Made by a program: the position numbers and the translations under genes | In this document: piece by piece, positions 1-5,536 of the stretch | Layout of the letters: the number at the start of each line of letters is the position of its first letter | How positions within the stretch are numbered: position 1 is the stretch's first letter | Source of the DNA: an uncultured Clostridia bacterium | Lineage (GTDB): Bacteria > Bacillota > Clostridia > TANB77 > CAG-508 | Direction of reading: 5' to 3' | Length of the DNA stretch: 9,053 nucleotides | Assembly (NCBI GenBank): GCA_934130085.1 | Contig: CAKOXK010000019.1 | Location: forward strand, 1-9,053 | The notes under the pieces: generated by a model | The model's database searches: none | Told to the model about the DNA's origin: nothing | Seen by the model: only the letters and a program-made list of their open reading frames with translations

Positions 1-210
1 AAATGCGTTTCGTTCGCAGATTTCAGAAATTTCCCGATTGCAGTCCTTGTATTTTTCAAAGGTTTCTTTCTGCTCATCAGAAAGAGTTGCTGTGAGTTTT
101 TCTTCATTCCTGTTGAGCAATCCAATCAACTCTTTCATTTCATTATCAAACTTTGCACATTTTTCTTGAGGTAATAAATTCCCGTAATATAAATCTTCAA
201 GTATATCCAT
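1..210 (-). CDS. DUF6809-like small protein, C-terminus cut by window edge
   Basis: An open frame of 70 codons runs from an ATG at 208-210 off the left edge, so only the N-terminal part is present. A ribosome binding site AAGGTGG lies 8 bases upstream. The start MDILEDLYYGNLLPQEK, followed by a charged helix with LTATLSDEQKETFEKYKD, resembles the small Clostridia proteins annotated as DUF6809 (typical pattern ILEELYYGN-P-E, then EEKL, then ELFEKF). No function is established for that family; members are common in Firmicutes genomes and mobile elements. The family's usual C-terminal FI-GFRLG segment would lie outside the window. It is transcribed divergently from the restriction gene remnant. 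The family assignment is by remembered pattern and could be wrong; that the frame is coding is more certain. Confidence 0.75.
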   Translation of the reverse strand, partial: MDILEDLYYGNLLPQEKCAKFDNEMKELIGLLNRNEEKLTATLSDEQKETFEKYKDCNREISEICERNAF

Positions 211-315
211 AGTTTATGCCACCTTTCGTAGCACAAACATATACCACATATCTTTACAAAAGTCCAGCGTTAATACAAAAATCCAACTGTAAACCGTAAT
301 TATGAATTTCCCAGA

Positions 316-344
316 TTGTTTTTACAAACAAACTGTGATATAAT
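316..344 (+). promoter_or_regulatory. Promoter of the restriction-modification remnant
   Basis: TTGTTT (316-321), a 17-base spacer and a perfect TATAAT (339-344) preceded by TG at 336-337 form an extended -10 promoter. The predicted start of transcription is near 351, leaving a short leader with GGAGG at 367-371 before the ATG at 377. Confidence 0.6.
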
Positions 345-348
345 TTTA

Positions 349-365
349 AATATACAATGTATATT
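349..365. promoter_or_regulatory. Small inverted repeat at the transcription start
   Basis: AATATAC, a 3-base gap and GTATATT form a 7-bp inverted repeat between the -10 box and the ribosome binding site of the endonuclease remnant. This is where a repressor or controller protein would bind. The arms are all A/T apart from one C/G pair each, so chance is a real alternative. Confidence 0.3.
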
Positions 366-376
366 CGGAGGATAAT

Positions 377-1259
377 ATGGCAAAAAGTTTTGGAATTGAG
401 GAAAGATAAATCAAAGAAATACTTTCCGTAGGAACAGCTTTTATATATAAGAACACACCTTATACTGTACTTGAATCTGGAAAACCTACTTGTTACAAGG
501 GTGAACCTAAAACAGATATTTATGTAAAATGGTGTTGAGGAATTTAAAATTTCCTACAAAAAAGAGAATGCAGATTTCATTGAAAATAAAATGAACAGTG
601 AGCGTGCGCAATTATTATTTGGTGATATCTGGAAAAAGATTATTGAAAGTTCAACTTTAAGAATAAAATCAGCTTTTTTAAAAAAGCCCTTGATATATAA
701 AAAGAAAAGTGGCAGAACAGATAAAGGTGCATTCACATTAGGTTAGAAGTATGAACTACTGAATAAATCGAACGGAGATTTTTCAGATATAATAACTCTT
801 TCATGCGAACAAGTTATTGATGTTTATGCCGGCACTAATCTTCCTGATGATAAGAAAAATGCTTTTGTAAATGGAAACATTATAGAAAACTCAGGTATAG
901 CTAATTGCGTTTTATTTCATGATAACATTTCATCTGCAGAAGATATTTTCAGCAATCTATATACTATTGAGGAATATGTAGATAAATATCCTCAAGTTTA
1001 CTTTGCCTGCAAAGCATTAAATTGCAGATCAGCAAAAGGGAAGTGGGATGGCGATAGACCTTTATCGGTATATGTTGATTGGTTTGTAACCGACGGAAAG
1101 CTTGATTGCAATCTAGTTTTTGATAAACCTCTCATAACCAAGGGTAATGCTGTAGCAGAAAACCTTATTTCCGTGCTTAAAAAACTTGGCATTAATACGG
1201 ATGAGGATGAGGATGTTAATGTAACAAATATCACAGATTATGGCATAGTTTTTGAATAA
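377..1259 (+). pseudogene. Decayed type II restriction endonuclease
   Basis: An ATG at 377 with GGAGG five bases upstream opens a frame that stops at a TAA (407-409). It continues in the same frame as IKEILSVGTAF to a second stop at 536-538. The coding sense then resumes one base out of phase (codons from 534) as VEEFKISYKK and meets a TAG at 744-746. After that it reads through to a TAA at 1257-1259. Restored, this would be about 294 residues. Around the frameshift, a TDIYV aspartate followed by EEFKISYKK gives a D...ExK pattern of the PD-(D/E)XK nucleases. The gene lies 57 bases upstream of a cytosine-5 methyltransferase on the same strand, the normal layout of a type II restriction-modification pair. 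By that context it should cut the site the partner methylates. I do not recognise the specific endonuclease family. The stops are TAA and TAG plus a frameshift, so recoding does not explain them. Confidence 0.75.
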
Positions 1260-1316
1260 TTCACTTGCATTTATATTTTAAAGAGTTAAAATGCAAACTG
1301 AATGGAGATGATTATA

Positions 1317-2306
1317 TTGAAATTGATTAGTTTGTTCTCCGGTGCAGGTGGATTAGACTTAGGTTTTGAAAAAGCTGGTTACGAAATAGTTATTGTTAAT
1401 GAATTTGATAAGGGAATATGTGAAACATATGAAAAGAATAATAAGGCAAAGCTAATTAAAGGAGACATCAGGAGCATAACAGAAGCTGATTTTCCTAACA
1501 ATATTGACGGTATTATCGGGGGACCACCGTGCCAAAGCTGGAGCGAAGCCGGAGCTTTAAGAGGAATTAACGATGACCGTGGAAAACTTTTTTATGACTA
1601 TATCAGAATTTTAAAAAGTAAACAGCCTAAATTTTTCCTAGCCGAAAATGTTTCCGGTATGCTGGCTAATCGACATTCTGAGGCTGTAAAAAACATTATT
1701 TCACAATTTGAATCTTGTTGATATGATGTAACTATAAATCTTGTGAATGCTGCTGATTATGGTGTCCCACAAGACAGAAAAAGAGTGTTTTATATTGGAT
1801 TCAGGAAAGATTTGCATATTAATTTCAGATTTCCTGAACAAACCACACCATACAGATATCAGAAAACCACACTAAAACAAGCCATTGGTGATTTAGCCAC
1901 TTCTGCAATACTTGCATTATCCAGAAACAAAACAAACGGACGATTACCTATACTCAATCACGAGTTTTTTGTCGGGGCTTATTCAACTATCTTTATGAGT
2001 TGTAATCGTGTTCGTTCCTGGGATGAGCAAGGATTTACCGTTCAGGCGAGCGGTAGACAGTGTCAACTACATCCGCAAGCTCCTAAAATGCTTTTTGTCG
2101 AAAAAAACAAGAGAATATTCGTTCCCGGGAAAGAGAACTTGTATCGCCGACTTACAGTAAGAGAATGCGCAAGACTTCAAGGATTTCCTGATGATTTTGA
2201 ATTTTTTTATACTGATGTTGATTACGGATATAAAATGATAGGTAATGCGGTTCCTGTTGATTTGGCATATATAATAGCCAAAAGAATAAAAGAAACCTTA
2301 GTTTAA
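1317..2306 (+). pseudogene. HaeIII-like C5 cytosine methyltransferase, one nonsense codon
   Basis: This encodes a DNA (cytosine-5) methyltransferase of about 329 residues, closely resembling M.HaeIII, which modifies GGCC. The best start is TTG 1317, with GGAG nine bases upstream, giving MKLISLFSGAGG like other family members; an ATG at 1302 has no ribosome binding site. Visible motifs are I (LFSGAGGLDLGF, residues 6-17), IV with catalytic Cys72 (GGPPCQSWSEAG), VI (AENV, 109-112), VIII (QDRKRVFYIGF), the M.HaeIII-like target region (FTVQASGRQCQLHPQAP), IX (RRLTVRECARLQGFPDDF) and X (GYKMIGNAVPVDLAY). An in-frame TGA at 1719-1721 (codon 135) sits where the family has the glycine of GYDV, consistent with a single GGA to TGA change. 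Everything after it stays in frame. The two halves would be inactive apart unless they reassociate or the stop is read through. A bidirectional terminator follows. Confidence 0.88.
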
Positions 2307-2308
2307 GA

Positions 2309-2346
2309 AAAAAGTGTTCGCCAAAAACTTCCAGCGAACACTTTTT
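2309..2346. terminator. Bidirectional terminator between methyltransferase and CBASS
   Basis: AAAAAGTGTTCGC (2309-2321) and GCGAACACTTTTT (2334-2346) form a perfect 13-bp stem with a 12-base loop. T-runs lie on the 3' side in both directions. It sits 2 bases after the methyltransferase stop and 3 bases after the convergent effector stop, so it can end both transcripts. Confidence 0.9.
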
Positions 2347-2349
2347 ATT

Positions 2350-3174
2350 TTAAATATTTAATGAATCTGCGTTTTTAAGTATAGTATGAAGTTTATTTGA
2401 CATAATTTTATGGAGAAAATTTGGCACTGTCACATTAACGAGCCTTCTCTGGTCAATTATACTTTGGATTACCATGCAATCAATTTTTTCGTTATTAACC
2501 AATTGAGATGTAAGGTTATTTGCAACGGACAGCTTGCCTATACTATAAAATTCTGATACTATCTTTTTAATTAAGGCGAATATTGAACATAAATTTATCA
2601 CAATTGTAAAAACTGGTGTATTTGCGTTTATTATAATAAACCAAACAAATACAAGCACAAGTAGAATCACATATAAAAATAATGTTTTTTTGATTAAGTT
2701 GTTATCAAAAAACATATTTTGATCTTGACATTTTCGAATAGCTTTATCAATAGGTAAATCCGATGAAATATTATAATACCAGTCTTTCACGCCCTTAGTT
2801 TTTGATTCTCCGTTATTCTCAACTTGTTTTTTATAACTTTTAGGATATCGATTAATTATATTAGCTATTGTGCGTTTGATTTCTGACAAAGATAAGCCGT
2901 TGTATCTATCTTTGTCAGTAAATCCGAACAGCTTATAATCAAATAGCATTTTGAATGTAGCTCCTGCTTTTATAAATCTTTTATATAAATAATCAACAAC
3001 AAGAGCAATAATATTAAAAATTAGAGCAGCTATTATTTTTTTCTCGCCTAAGAATGAAGATACTGTAGGCAAACTCAATATAATCGTAGTTACAATACAT
3101 ATTGCCCATGAAGTGTAATTTAGGTATTCTGCAAAATTGTAATAGTGACGGGCACAGTATTGAATAGCTAACAT
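2350..3174 (-). CDS. S-4TM membrane effector of CBASS
   Basis: This matches the SMODS-associated four-transmembrane (S-4TM) effectors. In CBASS these respond to the cyclic nucleotide made by the CD-NTase and are thought to disrupt the inner membrane, killing the infected cell. Two hydrophobic helices lie at about residues 21-42 and 46-64 and two more at about 162-184 and 187-206, with a roughly 95-residue soluble segment between the pairs. Family hallmarks are KDWYYN (130-135), CQDQN followed by FDNNL (149-160), and IQSIIDQRR...VPNF (236-253). It is the last gene of the operon. The start is uncertain: the first ATG (3174) has its AAAAGGA only one base away, and family-like sequence (ISEKQNEKD) continues in frame upstream. 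GGAAGG (3221-3226) is 7 bases from an ATT codon at 3213, which could start a 287-residue form overlapping the E2 stop. The cyclic nucleotide ligand cannot be read from the sequence. Confidence 0.85.
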   Translation of the reverse strand: MLAIQYCARHYYNFAEYLNYTSWAICIVTTIILSLPTVSSFLGEKKIIAALIFNIIALVVDYLYKRFIKAGATFKMLFDYKLFGFTDKDRYNGLSLSEIKRTIANIINRYPKSYKKQVENNGESKTKGVKDWYYNISSDLPIDKAIRKCQDQNMFFDNNLIKKTLFLYVILLVLVFVWFIIINANTPVFTIVINLCSIFALIKKIVSEFYSIGKLSVANNLTSQLVNNEKIDCMVIQSIIDQRRLVNVTVPNFLHKIMSNKLHTILKNADSLNI

Positions 3175-3205
3175 ATCCTTTTCGTTTTGTTTTTCTGAAA
3201 TTTTA

Positions 3206-3856
3206 TTAATAATTATTCATCCTTCCAAAGTTTTTTAAATCAACTAATATTCTTTCTTTTATGTACGGATCAAATGTTTTCATTAATTCGTTTTTATGAC
3301 AATTTCTGATTTTTTTCATACTACCGCATGGACAAAGAAAATGTCCTCTGTATTGTTTGAGTGTGGATGCATATTTTATAAAATGATATGCTTGATTAAT
3401 ATTTTGCAAATTAAATATATCCATATAATATTCTAAAATTCCTTGATTTCCATGAGAACGTTCACCGAAGGGATATTCACCTGTCAGATTATAGTATTCG
3501 TATGAAAAGAAATATGGAATTACAAAGTCTTCAAACCAGATAAATAAATCAAAAATATTGTTAGTACAGCACTTCATTAATATTTCAGTAGTTATACCTA
3601 AACAAAGTCCATTATCACAATATTTGTGCGGATATTTCTTACTTATGTGTCCACCTGTTTCTGTAATAAACGGAGCCTCATAATTTACCAAATCAATTTT
3701 AATGTAGTATTCCTCAACAAAATGAACGCCATTGTGAGATGCATCCATGATGAATGTCCCCTGTATGAATTTCGGAATATGATTGCAATCATATTCCGAA
3801 ATGTATAAATTAGAATACTTGGATAACAATTTATCTAAGTTGGTATATTCAATCAT
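3206..3856 (-). CDS. CBASS E2-like conjugating enzyme with SEC-C zinc tail
   Basis: A 216-residue protein that I read as the stand-alone E2-like component of a type II-short CBASS system. In such systems an E2-family protein forms a thioester with the CD-NTase C-terminus and regulates it without a separate E1 or JAB peptidase. Residues 77-88 read HKYCDNGLCLGI, matching the E2 active-site pattern (His, then NG-CL), so Cys85 is the likely catalytic cysteine. The strand segment TFIMDASHNGVHFVEEYYIKI (34-54) before it suits the E2 fold. The C-terminal region carries a SEC-C zinc motif, with Cys175, Cys177, Cys186 and His187 in C-x-C-x8-C-H spacing. The ATG lies one base after the CD-NTase stop, and its GGGGA ribosome binding site is inside the last codons of that gene, so the two are translationally coupled. 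Family assignment rests on motif and context; overall fold similarity was not computed. Confidence 0.8.
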   Translation of the reverse strand: MIEYTNLDKLLSKYSNLYISEYDCNHIPKFIQGTFIMDASHNGVHFVEEYYIKIDLVNYEAPFITETGGHISKKYPHKYCDNGLCLGITTEILMKCCTNNIFDLFIWFEDFVIPYFFSYEYYNLTGEYPFGERSHGNQGILEYYMDIFNLQNINQAYHFIKYASTLKQYRGHFLCPCGSMKKIRNCHKNELMKTFDPYIKERILVDLKNFGRMNNY

Positions 3857-3857
3857 A

Positions 3858-5069
3858 TTAATATCCCCACGGTTTTACAGGATTAATTGATAAAGGTTTC
3901 GTGTTTGCTTGACATTTTCTATAGTCTTCAAAAAGTGAACTGCTTCTCACATAATTATTTTCAAAGGCATTTTCCATTGCGGCAAAAAACTTTGCATCAC
4001 TTCCTGTAGTTATAGTATTGAAATCATTAATAACAACTGATAACCATTTAAAGAATTCAGGAGCCTTGTCCGGATTCTCATTCCAAGAATCAAGTAAATT
4101 ATCGTTAGGATTTGCCGGATTCATTAGTACCCACTTTCCTTTTTCACGTGTAATTAAATTCTTTTGTGCATATTTTTGAGTAAAACGAATTTGTTCCATA
4201 TTACTTAATTCAGAATATATTTTAAGCTCATTAGTGATAAAATCCAATAATTCAAATGGATTGTACTCTTTCGGAGCATTTTCAGCAATACTTGCAGCTA
4301 AAGTACAAATAACTGCTGATATAGGTCTTAATTCTTTACCGTTTTTTCTCCTGTTAAAATAAACATCACGATGTCGCTTAAGTATTTGAACAACAATTTG
4401 CAATGATGAGCGTTCTAACATTTCTGGTATTTCTTCTACAGAATTAAACAAAGCTCTATTCTGTTCAAGAATTATCAATCGTCTATTGTTACGATCATAG
4501 TTTTTAAATGGTTCATTAATTTTATTGAACCATTTAATGTATCCCTTAGGATTGCTTGTTGACCAACGATAAGTCTCATCGGTTTTTTTAGTAATAGCAA
4601 TAGATGTATCTATTAATTCGGTGTGTGATGAACTTTTGCTAACAAGAATATTTTTAGTGTCTGAATCTTCATCGACTGCAGGTACTATATCTATGCCGAA
4701 TTCACAATTGCTTATATCTGCATAATTTATTGTCCAGCATTTATCGTATTCTATTGCGTTTTTATAGCGTTCACTTTCTGCAAATACATTACCTACAGAA
4801 GTTTTTACATTCTTAGCTGTTGTTTCTGATTTTTCAGTAAACAACTCACAAATAGTATCTAAATCATAGCCACTTTTGTTAATCGGTTTTACAACTGTAC
4901 CCAACGCAAAAGAGCCTTGAGGATAAATATCGCATTTTATACCGTGATCTTGAAGATAATTTGCCACGGCTTGATACTTTTCTACTGCATTAATATGCAT
5001 TGATGGAGTAATATCAAGCGACTTTACCAACTTAAGAATATCAGAACGTCTTTTTTCAATATTTGTCAT
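3858..5069 (-). CDS. CD-NTase, CBASS cyclic-oligonucleotide synthase
   Basis: A 403-residue cGAS/DncV-like nucleotidyltransferase (SMODS family), which on phage infection would make a cyclic di- or trinucleotide that activates the effector. The catalytic core is visible: Gly52-Ser53 in QGSFALGT, Asp69 and Asp71 in YDLDT, and the third metal-binding Asp127 in FGIDIVPA. Downstream are NPKGYIKWF (173-181) and NPANPNDNLLDSW (317-329), followed by a helical C-terminal lobe. Length and motif order are complete for the family. The C-terminus, KPWGY, is short and flexible-looking and would be the segment handled by the neighbouring E2. An AGAGGA ribosome binding site lies about 6 bases before the ATG. 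It is the first CBASS gene, with its own promoter at 5164-5192 and a leader hairpin. The clade and the nucleotide product cannot be decided by eye. Confidence 0.92.
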   Translation of the reverse strand: MTNIEKRRSDILKLVKSLDITPSMHINAVEKYQAVANYLQDHGIKCDIYPQGSFALGTVVKPINKSGYDLDTICELFTEKSETTAKNVKTSVGNVFAESERYKNAIEYDKCWTINYADISNCEFGIDIVPAVDEDSDTKNILVSKSSSHTELIDTSIAITKKTDETYRWSTSNPKGYIKWFNKINEPFKNYDRNNRRLIILEQNRALFNSVEEIPEMLERSSLQIVVQILKRHRDVYFNRRKNGKELRPISAVICTLAASIAENAPKEYNPFELLDFITNELKIYSELSNMEQIRFTQKYAQKNLITREKGKWVLMNPANPNDNLLDSWNENPDKAPEFFKWLSVVINDFNTITTGSDAKFFAAMENAFENNYVRSSSLFEDYRKCQANTKPLSINPVKPWGY

Positions 5070-5082
5070 ATATTTCCTCTCT

Positions 5083-5121
5083 CAAAATTGTAATCATAAC
5101 TTACAAATGATTACAATTTTG
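5083..5121. repeat. Inverted repeat in the CBASS leader
   Basis: CAAAATTGTAATCA (5083-5096) and TGATTACAATTTTG (5108-5121) are perfect 14-base inverted arms with an 11-base gap, ending 13 bases before the CD-NTase ATG. It lies downstream of the predicted transcription start, so it could act as a repressor operator or as an RNA hairpin just 5' of the ribosome binding site. No T-run follows, so it is not an ordinary terminator. Confidence 0.75.
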
Positions 5122-5163
5122 TTTGTTGCATTTACAAGGATAACGTGATATCATTTAGTTGCT

Positions 5164-5192
5164 ATACTATGGATATGTAAGTTCACCGTCAA
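5164..5192 (-). promoter_or_regulatory. CBASS operon promoter
   Basis: On the minus strand TTGACG (5187-5192), a 17-base spacer and TAGTAT (5164-5169) give a sigma-A type promoter 95 bases before the CD-NTase ATG. Transcription would begin near 5157, placing the 5083-5121 inverted repeat in the leader. The -10 box matches consensus at four of six positions. Confidence 0.55.
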
Positions 5193-5221
5193 CCTGTACT
5201 TCAAAATTTGTGATTAGTTAC

Positions 5222-5341
5222 TTAATTTGGCGTTGAACGACGATGTCCTTTTACTGTTGTTCCATCAGCCTTTTTGTTGGGCTTGACTGGAACAATTTTT
5301 TTATTTTGAACACCGCTTTTGCTTGATTTTGTTTTTGCCAT
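5222..5341 (-). CDS. 39-residue basic mini-protein upstream of CBASS
   Basis: A 40-codon frame including the stop, starting at ATG 5339-5341 with a near-ideal AAGGAGGTGG ribosome binding site four bases upstream. The product is rich in lysine (9 of 39) with two arginines, and has no membrane segment or cysteine. It begins MAKTKSSKSGVQ and ends DGTTVKGHRRSTPN, a tail pattern seen in small hypothetical bacterial proteins. I do not recognise a function. It has a strong promoter carrying a CIRCE operator (5386-5412), lies on the same strand as the CBASS genes and ends 30 bases before the CBASS -35 box, with no terminator between them. It could be a small regulator, a nucleic-acid or ribosome-binding peptide, or an unrelated passenger. 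That it is translated is strongly suggested by the ribosome binding site. Confidence 0.72.
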   Translation of the reverse strand: MAKTKSSKSGVQNKKIVPVKPNKKADGTTVKGHRRSTPN

Positions 5342-5385
5342 AAAACCACCTCCTTGTAATATACAGAAAACATTCCGGATTGTTT

Positions 5386-5412
5386 CTGGCACTCTTATAT
5401 CTCGAGTGCTAA
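5386..5412. promoter_or_regulatory. CIRCE operator (HrcA binding site)
   Basis: Read on the minus strand this is TTAGCACTC, nine bases, then GAGTGCCAG, matching the CIRCE consensus TTAGCACTC-N9-GAGTGCTAA at 16 of 18 arm positions with exact spacing. It sits directly after the -10 box of the mini-protein promoter, covering the predicted start of transcription, the normal CIRCE position. HrcA represses through CIRCE and needs GroEL to stay active, so heat or a chaperone load should derepress this promoter. Confidence 0.88.
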
Positions 5413-5416
5413 AATT

Positions 5417-5445
5417 ATTCTATATCAAATAAAGCGAAAAGTCAA
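5417..5445 (-). promoter_or_regulatory. CIRCE-controlled promoter of the mini-protein
   Basis: On the minus strand TTGACT (5440-5445), a 17-base spacer and TAGAAT (5417-5422), each five of six to consensus, form a strong sigma-A promoter. Transcription would start near 5410, inside the CIRCE element, and run through the mini-protein gene toward CBASS. Confidence 0.8.
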
Positions 5446-5500
5446 TAGTTATCGTAAATTAATTTACTGTTAATATTTTTTACTACATCTATTGACTTTT
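5437..5500. repeat. Mirrored -35 regions flanking a palindrome
   Basis: AAAAGTCAATAG (5437-5448) and CTATTGACTTTT (5489-5500) are perfect 12-base inverted copies that supply the -35 boxes of the two divergent promoters. Between them is a perfect 14-bp palindrome GTAAATTAATTTAC (5454-5467). One factor bound here could control both directions; the XRE regulator at 5537 is the obvious candidate. Confidence 0.6.
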
Positions 5501-5519
5501 TGATAAAAATATTTATAAT
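5492..5519 (+). promoter_or_regulatory. Promoter of the XRE-family regulator
   Basis: TTGACT (5492-5497), a 16-base spacer and a perfect TATAAT (5514-5519) lie just before the regulator gene. Transcription would start near 5526, leaving a leader of only about 11 bases that consists almost entirely of the AGGTGA ribosome binding site before ATG 5537. Confidence 0.75.
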
Positions 5520-5536
5520 GCTTTTTAGGTGATAAT

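Noticed and set aside
554..1234. Minus-strand open frames at 554-736 and 998-1234
   Set aside because: They lie opposite the endonuclease remnant, have no ribosome binding sites, and encode low-complexity hydrophobic or serine-rich sequence typical of antisense frames.
1291..1311. Six-codon leader frame before the methyltransferase start
   Set aside because: It is too short and has no convincing ribosome binding site; it probably arises by chance around the real GGAG site.
1719..1721. TGA in the methyltransferase as a recoded Trp or Sec codon
   Set aside because: The family has glycine here (GYDV), not Trp or Cys, no SECIS-like hairpin is evident, and the neighbouring endonuclease is broken by TAA, TAG and a frameshift. 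A one-base GGA to TGA mutation is simpler.
3626..3808. Plus-strand 60-codon frame inside the E2 gene
   Set aside because: It is antisense to a gene with clear E2 and SEC-C motifs and has no promoter or ribosome binding site.
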